Part shown: piece by piece, positions 7,570-14,620 of the stretch
How positions within the stretch are numbered: position 1 is the stretch's first letter
How the letters are laid out: each line of letters opens with the position of its first letter
DNA from: Candidatus Nanopelagicales bacterium
GTDB taxonomy: Bacteria > Actinomycetota > Actinomycetes > S36-B12
Reading direction: 5' to 3'
Assembly (NCBI GenBank): GCA_018402075.1
Contig: JAGYJP010000004.1
Coordinates: 1 to 64,000 of the forward strand
Length of the DNA stretch: 64,000 nucleotides
The notes under the pieces: generated by a model
What the model was told of the DNA's origin: nothing
What the model saw: the letters and a program-made list of their open reading frames with translations, nothing else
The model's database searches: none
Program-made: the position numbers and the translations under genes

Positions 7570-7979
7570 CACCACCAAGCCCGGTGGGACTCCTCGATAC
7601 CAGCGTCGTGATTGAGTTGCCAATCCTTTCCACGGCGGACCTTCCCGCTTTCCCCACCATCAGTGTCATCACACTTGCTGAACTCAGTGTGGGACCAGAG
7701 GTATCAAAAACTTCAGATGAAAGACAGAAGCGTCAGCTAGTTTTGCAACACACAGAGGCCTCATTTGATCCGTTGCCATTTGACGCAGCGTGTGCACGTA
7801 GGTTTGCAATTGTCGCGGGAAGTTTGCGGCAATCAGGACGCAAGACACAAGCCCGAGCATTTGACGCACTCATCGCAGCGACCGCGCTGGCGCACGATCT
7901 TCCGCTATACACGCGCAATGCCCAGGATTTTGAGGGTATTGCCGGACTTGAAGTGTGCGCGGTAACACCAAACGGTTAG
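7566..7979 (+). CDS. VapC-type PIN-domain toxin
   Basis: This 137-residue PIN protein has the acidic residues of the family: D in GLLDTSVVIE (about 11), E in ITLAELSVG (about 39), D in AFDALIAATAL (about 100) and a final D in TRNAQDFEGI (about 119). VapC toxins are Mg-dependent RNases that cleave tRNA or rRNA and stop growth. It overlaps the antitoxin by 4 nt, so the two are co-translated. Confidence 0.9.
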   Translation: MTPPSPVGLLDTSVVIELPILSTADLPAFPTISVITLAELSVGPEVSKTSDERQKRQLVLQHTEASFDPLPFDAACARRFAIVAGSLRQSGRKTQARAFDALIAATALAHDLPLYTRNAQDFEGIAGLEVCAVTPNG

Positions 7980-8053
7980 CCGAGAACTTTGAATTCCCCG
8001 GTGAACATGCTGATCCGATTGGCATGGTGCGCCGGTGGGTCTGGGTGACTTGA

Positions 8054-8275
8054 GTGAAGTTCGAGCGAATCTGCATTCCTGCGAACTACGGTGCAGGCGC
8101 AGGATTAGTGGCAGGTGCAGCGTTGTGGTTCGGGAACGCTGGCCATGACCTGAGCTGCATGCTCGCCGCAACCGGACCAGGTGACTTTGCCGCAGTAGCG
8201 GCAGGGCGCTGGACTACACATATTGATAGCTCCGTTCAACAACTGGGTGAAATATTGAGTGAAATGAGATCCTAG
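8054..8275 (+). other. Unsupported short frame in the 7980-8300 gap
   Basis: A 73-codon GTG frame (MKFERICIPANYGAGAGLVA...) is the only notable thing in this stretch. It has no Shine-Dalgarno and no recognised motif. It may be a remnant or chance. Confidence 0.15.
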
Positions 8276-8300
8276 CATACCCCCCAGGGTATGTAAATGC

Positions 8301-8750
8301 CTACAGCCAAATCACACTGCGAGTCTGATTCGCAGATAAAGATGCATAAAGAGCAACTGGAATTCCGGCGCACTCACCGAGTCGACCAAGTGTGTCCAGT
8401 GAAATCAGTGAACGACCGTTTTCCCATTTGGAAAGTGCTGGCTGGGTAGTTTCAATGAGCCCGGCAAGTTCATGTTGGGTCAGTCCCGATTGGGCCCGGA
8501 TCTCTCCGAGCCAGAAAGCAAGTCGCCAACTCAACAGCGGCCGGGCGGTCCCAGCGTGGAGATAGGTATCGCGCATGCCCTTTGGGGCGTGCGGGGCATC
8601 AGGGTGGGCCCACGTTCCTAAATCGAATTTCCCACGCAAGGGGTCATTCGGGACCGCATGCCTCAACACGAGCCCATGCTCATCGATTCGCGCTCTGGGC
8701 GCAACCGGATATCCACAGCAACTGCCACTCTCAATATTGCAAGTTTGCAA
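8301..8750 (-). CDS. XRE-family (HTH_3) transcriptional regulator
   Basis: The C-terminal half carries a clear helix-turn-helix: LGEIRAQSGLTQHELAGLIE followed by TTQPALSKWENGRSLISLDT. This is the form seen in HipB/HigA-type antitoxins and related regulators. The N-terminal 60 residues are not recognised. The coordinates use the longest frame, whose TTG lies inside a palindrome. A real start further in, for example the GTG in GLVLRHAVP or the ATG in KGMRDTYLH, is likely. The palindrome at 8734-8752 would then be its own operator. No partner toxin is adjacent. Confidence 0.75.
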   Translation of the reverse strand: MQTCNIESGSCCGYPVAPRARIDEHGLVLRHAVPNDPLRGKFDLGTWAHPDAPHAPKGMRDTYLHAGTARPLLSWRLAFWLGEIRAQSGLTQHELAGLIETTQPALSKWENGRSLISLDTLGRLGECAGIPVALYASLSANQTRSVIWL

Positions 8751-8752
8751 TA
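8734..8752. promoter_or_regulatory. Palindrome ATATTGCAAGTTTGCAATA (copy 2)
   Basis: Eight-base arms flank GT. It is identical over 19 nt to the site at 5847-5865 and lies at the 5' end of the XRE regulator gene, so autoregulation is likely. Confidence 0.65.
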
Positions 8753-8813
8753 CCTCATTTTTGTTCCATCTATCTCAAGAGACTCAAGTGACTCGAGTGA
8801 CTAGCCTTGGCTG

Positions 8814-9749
8814 GTGCCCACGGCTGCAATAACTACCAATTGGCGCACGTGGTTGCCTTCTTACATACTCCTGGCATTAATTTGGGGATTCTCTTTCTAT
8901 TTCATTAAATATGGACTGGAGATGTTCACCCCCGTTGGTGTTGCCTTTGGCCGGATAGCTTTCGGTGCTCTCACCCTCGTCGTGTTGAGCCTGATTACCA
9001 AGACCCCGCTGCCACCTCGATGGTCATGGAAGTACATCTTCGTTGCATCACTTTTATGGGTATCTATTCCGTGGATGCTGTTCGGATTTGCTGAAACACG
9101 AGTGTCATCGGCACTCGCTGGGATCATTAATGCGGCAACTCCGCTGATGACCCTGCTGGCAATTCTGATTGCATTCCCGGAAGAAAAGCCAACACGTCAA
9201 CGCATTATTGGACTGCTTCTGGGGTTCATTGGAATCCTGATTGTTGTTGGAGTGTGGAATACAAGCGGGGAAAATGATCCGGTCGGCATGTTGGCGTTAC
9301 TTACTGCCGTTGCCTGCTACGGCATTGCATTTCCTTTTGTTCGCAGGTACCTCACCGGGCCAACCGCCCGCGAACGTATCACGCCGATCTCCTTGGCCAT
9401 GGGCATGATGCTGTGGGGATTGGTGGTGACAACTCCGATTGTGGCGTTCACCGGAATCACGGACACAGCGTTTCAGACCGGTCCTTTCATTGCGGTTGTT
9501 CTCCTTGGCGTGCTGGGGAGTGGCATCGCGTATGTCCTGAACTTCAAGGTGATCACCGCAGCCGATGCCACCACGGCCAGCACCGTCACCTATCTCACTC
9601 CCCTCGTCGCGGTTATTGCTGGAGCTCTGCTGTTGAACGAGAACATCACCTGGAATCAGCCGTTGGGCGGTCTACTCGTGGTGCTTGGTGCCGCAATTGC
9701 ACAAGGCGTGATCAGCGGCAGAATAGGGACGTGGCGAACACCCAAATAA
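8814..9749 (+). CDS. EamA/DMT-superfamily transporter
   Basis: This 311-residue protein has about ten hydrophobic spans in two similar halves, the EamA (DUF6) duplication. The first half opens LLALIWGFSFYFIKYGLEMF and carries FAETRVSSALAGIINAATPL. The second ends LTPLVAVIAGALLLNENITW. Such proteins export amino acids, nucleosides or other metabolites across the inner membrane; the substrate cannot be predicted. The GTG start has a TAGCCT box 6 nt upstream, suggesting a leaderless transcript. The next gene starts inside its 3' end. Confidence 0.9.
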   Translation: MPTAAITTNWRTWLPSYILLALIWGFSFYFIKYGLEMFTPVGVAFGRIAFGALTLVVLSLITKTPLPPRWSWKYIFVASLLWVSIPWMLFGFAETRVSSALAGIINAATPLMTLLAILIAFPEEKPTRQRIIGLLLGFIGILIVVGVWNTSGENDPVGMLALLTAVACYGIAFPFVRRYLTGPTARERITPISLAMGMMLWGLVVTTPIVAFTGITDTAFQTGPFIAVVLLGVLGSGIAYVLNFKVITAADATTASTVTYLTPLVAVIAGALLLNENITWNQPLGGLLVVLGAAIAQGVISGRIGTWRTPK

Positions 9750-10975
9750 GCACTGATGTCCTCGTCGTGGGCGCTGGCCCGGCTGGTTCAGCGGCGGCAG
9801 CATGGTGTGCGCGTCACGGCCTTGATGTTCTTCTCGTAGATGCCGAGCAGTTTCCGCGCGATAAGCCCTGCGGTGACGGCCTCACTCCGCGTGCCATTGC
9901 TGAATTGGATTCCTTGGGATTGTCGCCGTGGCTCGAGGGTCGTGCGCGTAACAAGGGATTGCGGGCAGCAGGTTTTGGTCAAGAGTTGTATCTGCCCTGG
10001 CCCGGTGGAAACCTGCCGAACCACGGCGGTGCTGCACCCCGGCTCGAACTCGATGCCGCGATTCGACAGGTTGCAATTGATTCGGGTTCACAGGTACTCG
10101 AAGGGTTGCGCGCAAAAGATATTGTGATGGACGGCAATAAAGTTTCCGGAGTTGTGTTCAATAACGGAACAACAATTAACTGCAAAAGATTAATCGTTGC
10201 CGACGGAGCAAAATCACAACTCGGTCGCGCGCTAGGTCGCGAATGGCACCGCTCAACCGCCTACGGTGTTGCGGCACGCGGTTACATCAAGTCACACCGA
10301 AGTGACGACGAATGGATTTCCAGTCACTTGGAATTACGTGGTGAAGGAAATGAACTGCTCTCCGGTTACGGTTGGGTATTTCCACTGGGAGACGGTGAAG
10401 TAAATGTGGGTGTGGGGACCCTGGCAACAAGTAAGCGTCCAGCCGATGTGAACTTGCGTGGGTTGTTGACCCATTATGCAGATCAACAACGAGAGACCTG
10501 GCAATTTGAAGGTGACGTTCGGGCACCGTGGTCGGCACTGCTGCCCATGGGTGGTGCGGTCAGCAATGTCGCGGGAGCGAACTGGGTGTTGATCGGTGAT
10601 TCCGCCGGGTGCGTAAACCCACTCAATGGTGAGGGAATCGACTATGGCCTAGAGACCGGTCGCATGGCAGCGAATTTGTTCGCAAAGACAATCGTGAATC
10701 CACACATGGATTACAGCAGGGTGTGGCCCAAGGAGCTCTTGGTCCAGTACGGCACCGCGTTCTCGATTGCCCGCCGCCTAGCAGGTTTAATCACCGTGCC
10801 ACATCTGCTCCCCACCTTTGGGCCAATCGGCATGCGCTCCACTTTCCTGATGACCATTGCATTGCGGGTCATGGGAAACCTGATCACCCCCGAGGACACA
10901 GATGTCACCGCCAGATTGTGGAATTTCGCCGGGCGCCGCTCCATTGCGCTGGATGAACGCCCGCCCTTTAGTTAA
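9731..10975 (+). CDS. Geranylgeranyl reductase-family FAD oxidoreductase
   Basis: This 414-residue flavoprotein has the FAD-binding GxGxxG (VVGAGPAGSAAAAWCARHGL) near its N-terminus. The family motifs PRDKPCGDGLTPRA and GDSAGCVNPLNGEGIDYGLE (about residues 290-310) follow. In actinobacteria such proteins (MenJ-like) saturate isoprene units of menaquinone or of polyprenyl lipids. The GTG at 9731 lies 19 nt inside the transporter gene and gives an N-terminus of the right length. Longer upstream frames overlap the transporter and are shadows. Confidence 0.9.
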   Translation: MANTQISTDVLVVGAGPAGSAAAAWCARHGLDVLLVDAEQFPRDKPCGDGLTPRAIAELDSLGLSPWLEGRARNKGLRAAGFGQELYLPWPGGNLPNHGGAAPRLELDAAIRQVAIDSGSQVLEGLRAKDIVMDGNKVSGVVFNNGTTINCKRLIVADGAKSQLGRALGREWHRSTAYGVAARGYIKSHRSDDEWISSHLELRGEGNELLSGYGWVFPLGDGEVNVGVGTLATSKRPADVNLRGLLTHYADQQRETWQFEGDVRAPWSALLPMGGAVSNVAGANWVLIGDSAGCVNPLNGEGIDYGLETGRMAANLFAKTIVNPHMDYSRVWPKELLVQYGTAFSIARRLAGLITVPHLLPTFGPIGMRSTFLMTIALRVMGNLITPEDTDVTARLWNFAGRRSIALDERPPFS

Positions 10976-11018
10976 TGACAAATTGACACAATCCCCAAAA
11001 ATAGTCATACTTATGACC

Positions 11019-11309
11019 ATGTCTTCCGTACCGCTAGCTGAGGTCAAGGCCCGGCTATCTGAATTTGTGTCACGGGTTCAGGCCGAACATGAACGAGTTA
11101 CCGTGACGGTGCATGGAAAACCATCGGCTGTGTTGATGTCTACAGAGGATTTGGAAAGCATGGAAGAAACCATTGGAATCCTCGCGGATGAGCCCCTCAT
11201 GCGACAGCTTCTCACTGCCGAGGCCGAGATTGCTCAAGGTCAGGGTGAATCGCTAGAACAATTACGAATTGCAATGGCGGAACGCAAACGCAAGTCCAGT
11301 GTCGATTAA
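11019..11309 (+). CDS. Antitoxin, Phd/YefM family (second module)
   Basis: This protein of about 96 residues begins MSSVPLAEVKARLSEFVSRV and continues VTVHGKPSAVLMSTEDLESM, the canonical Phd/YefM N-terminal domain. A CATACT box lies 7 nt before the ATG at 11019, so a leaderless start is likely; the ATG at 11013 would add two residues. The charged C-terminus overlaps the toxin gene by 11 nt. Confidence 0.88.
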   Translation: MSSVPLAEVKARLSEFVSRVQAEHERVTVTVHGKPSAVLMSTEDLESMEETIGILADEPLMRQLLTAEAEIAQGQGESLEQLRIAMAERKRKSSVD

Positions 11310-11577
11310 CAAGTATCAATTGACGGTTGCACCAACAGCTCGAAAGCAACTTGCTGAGCATCTTCCGCAGAACATTGCCTTCGCTGCCTTTGAGTTTATC
11401 TCACACACTTTATTAGAGAATCCGCATCGAGTCGGAAAACCTCTGTTGCCACCGCTTAATGATCGATACTCGGCTCGCAGGGGAAGTTATCGAATTATTT
11501 ATCGAATAAATGAATCGGAGAGAATGGTTACCGTGTTATCGGTCGCACACAGATCAGACATCTATCGGGGCGATTAA
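11299..11577 (+). CDS. RelE/ParE-family toxin
   Basis: This 92-residue protein reads VSINKYQLTVAPTARKQLAE at the start and ends RRGSYRIIYRINESERMVTV-LSVAHRSDIYR. The YRIIYRI strand and the terminal HRSDIYR are hallmarks of RelE-type ribosome-dependent mRNA interferases. The GTG at 11299 overlaps the antitoxin stop and fits family length; the longer upstream frame is not needed. It pairs with the Phd/YefM protein before it. Confidence 0.88.
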   Translation: MSINKYQLTVAPTARKQLAEHLPQNIAFAAFEFISHTLLENPHRVGKPLLPPLNDRYSARRGSYRIIYRINESERMVTVLSVAHRSDIYRGD

Positions 11578-11864
11578 AATGAAAAGTGCTCCACTGTCAG
11601 TGGGCCGTCAAAGTGGACACCAATAATTTTTCGCCACTGGGTGAACAGATCTGACTCACGGAAACCAATGGTGTGGTCTTCAAGGGTTTCCCAGTCAATG
11701 GTGAACAAATAAACATTCGGTCTTTCAATGCCCCAGCCGACACTCGTAAACGTGATGAGTCCCCTAGCTTGGGAAAGAATCTCCGTAACTGCGCGTTGCA
11801 AATCACGTTCAAAGTCGGCATTGTGTTCTGGCAGGACGGTGACGTGGACGACTTCGCGGATCAT
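11574..11864 (-). CDS. ABM-superfamily small monooxygenase-like protein
   Basis: The 96-residue protein starts MIREVVHVTVLPEHNADFER and continues RGLITFTSVGWGIERPNVYL and FTIDWETLEDHTIGFRESDLF. This is the ferredoxin-like dimeric alpha/beta barrel of the antibiotic-biosynthesis-monooxygenase family. Such proteins range from quinol oxygenases to stress proteins of unknown role. A clean AGGAG lies 6 nt before the ATG. It meets the RelE toxin gene tail to tail with a 4-nt overlap. Confidence 0.8.
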   Translation of the reverse strand: MIREVVHVTVLPEHNADFERDLQRAVTEILSQARGLITFTSVGWGIERPNVYLFTIDWETLEDHTIGFRESDLFTQWRKIIGVHFDGPLTVEHFSF

Positions 11865-11899
11865 GGATTGCTCCTGTGATGGTGTGACGAGGAATGAAC

Positions 11900-12316
11900 T
11901 TACGCAGCGATATTGAGAACCATAACGTCTGGATCAACGAGTGCTGTGATGTCAAGAGTGTCTGCGGTCAAAACAGCAACGGGTCGAGGAAGTGTCGATG
12001 CTACCTCGGCGACAATGGCGTCGAGTGCGACATTGCCACGAGTCCGAGTGCGTCCAATGCGCTCGCCCGCTGCACGACCAATTCCTGCATCGATTACATG
12101 AACGTTCAGCGATGTCAGTAGGCGATGAATGACGGTGTCGCGTGGATGTCCACGAAGTACCTGCGTCAATGTGGATGCAGCGATGTAAATATCAGCGCTG
12201 TCTTCCTGCCACCGGCGCAGAACACCACGAACTTTTGAATTTTCATTCGCAGCGATGGTTATTGCACTGGCGTCGAGGACGACTGAGCGGATTGGTAGGC
12301 CGCGTATTTTTCCCAC
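11900..12316 (-). CDS. PIN-domain (VapC-like) toxin
   Basis: This 138-residue PIN protein has the acidic positions D in SVVLDASAIT (about 15), D in NVALDAIVAEVA (about 98) and D in LTADTLDITAL (about 117). TQVLRG occupies the region where the usual Glu would stand, so one acidic ligand may be replaced. The family acts as ribonuclease toxins. Its ATG lies 58 nt inside the antitoxin gene in another frame, an unusually long overlap, and no nearer start exists before the first catalytic Asp. Confidence 0.82.
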   Translation of the reverse strand: MGKIRGLPIRSVVLDASAITIAANENSKVRGVLRRWQEDSADIYIAASTLTQVLRGHPRDTVIHRLLTSLNVHVIDAGIGRAAGERIGRTRTRGNVALDAIVAEVASTLPRPVAVLTADTLDITALVDPDVMVLNIAA

Positions 12317-12606
12317 ATCTCCTCCAATCTGCGATCAACTTCGGTCATCTCTTCTTCACTTGGCGGCCCATAAAGATCGTCCATGTAATCAAGGAAATCG
12401 ATGAGGGCCCGACGGCGTTCCTCTCGGGCGAGTACTTCGGTGACATAGGAGGAAAAGTTTGCTTCCGGAGATTTCGCAACATGGGTTGCGATTCGAGACT
12501 TGAGGGCCGCGGGCATGGTGATGCTGACTTTGTCGAAGGGGGCAGCAAGGAGATCGGCGAGGGCATCCTCGATTGGACTCGAAGCGGGGTCAGATTCAAC
12601 GGCCAT
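12259..12606 (-). CDS. Antitoxin, probable ribbon-helix-helix type
   Basis: This 115-residue protein contains VSITMPAALKSRIATHVAKS then NFSSYVTEVLAREERRR, a beta strand plus two helices as in RHH (CopG/Arc) repressors. An acidic helical tail (DDLYGPPSEEEMTEVDRRLE) probably binds the PIN toxin. A TAGGAT box lies 6 nt before the ATG, and an inverted repeat overlaps it at 12612-12632, so autorepression is expected. Confidence 0.82.
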   Translation of the reverse strand: MAVESDPASSPIEDALADLLAAPFDKVSITMPAALKSRIATHVAKSPEANFSSYVTEVLAREERRRALIDFLDYMDDLYGPPSEEEMTEVDRRLEEMWEKYAAYQSAQSSSTPVQ

Positions 12607-12611
12607 AGGGT

Positions 12612-12632
12612 AATCCTACCATGAGTAGGATT
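12612..12632. promoter_or_regulatory. Operator-like inverted repeat of the RHH-PIN module
   Basis: AATCCTAC and GTAGGATT flank a 5-nt spacer, and the minus-strand TAGGAT -10 box of the antitoxin is part of the right-hand side. Binding here would block the promoter. Confidence 0.65.
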
Positions 12633-12636
12633 GGAT

Positions 12637-13014
12637 TTAGAAGCTCCAGTCTTCGTTGAACATGTTCTCCTGGACGGTCATGCGCAGTGGTTGCATGCGC
12701 AGGACTCCGGGTGATCCTTCGATGTACTGAGGCAATGCCTGCATGAGTTCGGCGAAGCCGGGGGACTGGCGGTGGGCATTCTCGGCATCTTCATCGCGAA
12801 AAATTTCGTAGAGCCACACCAAGTTTTCATCGTCTGGGTCAACCGCGACCATGTAGACCTCGGTGCCCGGTTCTTCACCGATTCCGTCAGCGTAGGTGTT
12901 CAGGATGTCCAAGAGTGCCGCTCGCTGACCCTCTTGTGCGGTGAGGCGAACAATCAACGCTTGCCGACCGGGGAGGAACGCTTGCAGTGGTTCCTGTGCT
13001 GGAGTGTCAGGCAT
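12637..13014 (-). CDS. ABM-domain protein (putative quinol monooxygenase)
   Basis: The 125-residue protein reads QALIVRLTAQEGQRAALLDI, then EVYMVAVDPDDENLVWLYEI and FRDEDAENAHRQSPGFAEL. This is the classic YgiN-like antibiotic-biosynthesis-monooxygenase domain. The ATG at 13014 lies 8 nt inside the end of the GDP-fucose synthase gene, so they probably form one transcript. A longer frame upstream is a shadow of fcl. The substrate is unknown. Confidence 0.85.
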   Translation of the reverse strand: MPDTPAQEPLQAFLPGRQALIVRLTAQEGQRAALLDILNTYADGIGEEPGTEVYMVAVDPDDENLVWLYEIFRDEDAENAHRQSPGFAELMQALPQYIEGSPGVLRMQPLRMTVQENMFNEDWSF

Positions 13015-13945
13015 TCTCGAGGTACCAGTCATAGGTGGATGCAACACCGTCGCGCAACTTGATGGATGGGTACCAACCGAGGGCGTTAATGCGCGAGGTG
13101 TCCAAGAGTTTGCGCGGCATGCCATCGGGTTTGCTGGTGTCCCATTCGATCTCACCTTCAAAACCAATGACATGTGCAACGGTTTCGGCAAGATCCTTAA
13201 TAGGTAGATCGTCGCCCCAACCAATGTTGATTGTGTCTGAGGAGTCGTACTTCTGTAGCAACATCAGACATGCTTGCGCGAGGTCATCTACATGCAGGAA
13301 CTCGCGACGCGGGGCGCCCGTTCCCCACACTGTCACCTTGTCTGTTCCTGACTCTTTTGCTTCATGGAACCGGCGAATAAATGCTGGTAATACATGGGAT
13401 GTTTCGAGGTTAAAGTTGTCACGCGGTCCGTACAGGTTGGTGGGCATGGCGGAAATCCAGCGACGGTTGTACTGGGTACGGAACGCTTCGATGTAATAAA
13501 TGCCGGCAATCTTTGCCATGGCGTACGCCTGGTTGGTGGGTTCAAGTGGCCCGGTCATCAAAGAAGATTCGCGAATCGGTTGGGTTGCGTGGCGCGGGTA
13601 AATGCAGGAAGAACCCAGAAAGAGGAACCGTTCCACATTCGCTGCGTGTGCGGCATCCATAACATTTGTTTGAATCAACAAATTATCTTTGAGGAAGTCC
13701 ACGGGATAGGTGGAGTTCGCCATGATCCCGCCAACGCGTGCGGCCGCATCAATAACAACGTCAGGTTGAGCTTCATTAATAGCATCAAGGGTGGCATCGC
13801 GATCGCGCAGATCAAGTTCCCCGGAACTCCACCCGATGACCTCGCCGGCACCGGCGGCCTCGAGGGCGCGAACCAAGGCTGAACCGACCAACCCGCGGTG
13901 TCCCGCCACATAAACCTTTGAATTCGACCAGTCAATGTCCGCCAT
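13007..13945 (-). CDS. fcl: GDP-L-fucose synthase
   Basis: This is an epimerase-reductase of the extended SDR family that turns GDP-4-keto-6-deoxy-D-mannose into GDP-L-fucose using NADPH. It is 312 residues long, matching the family. The N-terminal nucleotide site is VYVAGHRGLVGSALVRAL. The active site holds FLFLGSSCIYPRHATQPI (catalytic Ser and Cys) and YAMAKIAG (Tyr and Lys). PTNLYGPRDNF and the REFLHVDDLA motif are also typical. A GGAGG lies 8 nt before the ATG at 13945, better than the upstream alternative. Its substrate would come from the gmd product at 41.3 kb, far away in the same window. Confidence 0.95.
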   Translation of the reverse strand: MADIDWSNSKVYVAGHRGLVGSALVRALEAAGAGEVIGWSSGELDLRDRDATLDAINEAQPDVVIDAAARVGGIMANSTYPVDFLKDNLLIQTNVMDAAHAANVERFLFLGSSCIYPRHATQPIRESSLMTGPLEPTNQAYAMAKIAGIYYIEAFRTQYNRRWISAMPTNLYGPRDNFNLETSHVLPAFIRRFHEAKESGTDKVTVWGTGAPRREFLHVDDLAQACLMLLQKYDSSDTINIGWGDDLPIKDLAETVAHVIGFEGEIEWDTSKPDGMPRKLLDTSRINALGWYPSIKLRDGVASTYDWYLENA

Positions 13946-14074
13946 TGTGGAATCCTCCCACACGGAAATAAGAGAACCGGATCACGCGCAGTGCGAGATT
14001 GTCCACAGAATTTCAATGGCGTCTTGCCCTCCTAGATGAACTTCCTTAGGTTCATCGGCACCAGCTCGGCCAAA

Positions 14075-14091
14075 ATATATAATTTATATAT
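14075..14091. promoter_or_regulatory. Promoter-operator of the BrnTA module
   Basis: ATATATAATTTATATAT is a palindrome with 8-bp arms around one T. A perfect -10 box, TATAAT (14078-14083), lies inside it. It sits 17 nt before the toxin start, where BrnA would be expected to autoregulate. Confidence 0.65.
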
Positions 14092-14107
14092 AAAAAAGGT
14101 GATATTC

Positions 14108-14374
14108 TTGTCTTATAGATTTGTGTTCGATGCTGAAAAGTCAGCGAGAAACCTGATAAAACACGGGATTGATTTTCAGCAAGCGCAAGAAATGTGGAAC
14201 GACAGCAACCGAGTTGAAGTTCGGGTTTTGTCGGATACGGAGAACCGTTGGATCGTGACGGGATTGATTGGTGACAAATATTGGACGGCGATCATCACCT
14301 ATCGGGCGGAGTTTGTTCGGGTGATTTCTGTTCGGAGGGCAAGGAGGGAGGAGATTAAAAGATATGAGAGCTGA
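14108..14374 (+). CDS. brnT: BrnT-family toxin
   Basis: This protein of about 88 residues contains FVFDAEKSARNLIKHGIDFQ, the hallmark 'F.WD..K...N..KH' opening of BrnT. It ends VISVRRARREEIKRYES, matching the family's 'ISaR.ar..E...Y' end. BrnT is a RelE-fold ribonuclease toxin. AAGGTGAT lies 4 nt before TTG 14108, so I chose that start; a GTG at 14099 is possible. Upstream residues of the longer frame are AT-rich promoter sequence. The toxin gene precedes the antitoxin, as is usual for BrnTA. Confidence 0.88.
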   Translation: MSYRFVFDAEKSARNLIKHGIDFQQAQEMWNDSNRVEVRVLSDTENRWIVTGLIGDKYWTAIITYRAEFVRVISVRRARREEIKRYES

Positions 14375-14591
14375 AGATATTGATCAGGTTTTTGATGAAG
14401 GGGTAGAGGACATGAGTCCGCATCTGGACATGTCTTCAGTGCGCAGGCCAGGTCGTGACGTGAAGAGAGTTAACGTGGACTTCCCTGTATGGATGGTTGA
14501 TTCACTTGATCAGGAAGCAATACGTTTGGGTATTACTCGGCAATCTGTTATCAAAACATGGATAGCAGAGAGGATTGACAAGGTCGTGTGA
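14364..14591 (+). CDS. brnA: BrnA-family antitoxin
   Basis: The 75-residue protein ends in a ribbon-helix-helix unit, RVNVDFPVWMVDSLDQEAIR, followed by LGITRQSVIKTWIAERID, as in BrnA. The N-terminal acidic part binds toxin. It overlaps brnT by 11 nt. Confidence 0.88.
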   Translation: MRAEDIDQVFDEGVEDMSPHLDMSSVRRPGRDVKRVNVDFPVWMVDSLDQEAIRLGITRQSVIKTWIAERIDKVV

Positions 14592-14620
14592 TCACCGGCA
14601 CCACGGGATACGGTTATGCA

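Noticed and set aside
9413..9730. Upstream extension of the geranylgeranyl-reductase frame
   Set aside because: It lies inside the EamA transporter gene in another frame; the GTG at 9731 gives the family N-terminus.
12637..13224. Long form of the ABM protein starting at 13224
   Set aside because: The extra 70 residues are an antisense-free shadow of fcl in another frame; the ATG at 13014 matches the family.
14038..14058. Inverted repeat ATGAAC...GTTCAT near BrnT as an SOS box
   Set aside because: The 8-nt spacer and flanks do not match the actinobacterial LexA box (CGAAC-N4-GTTCG).
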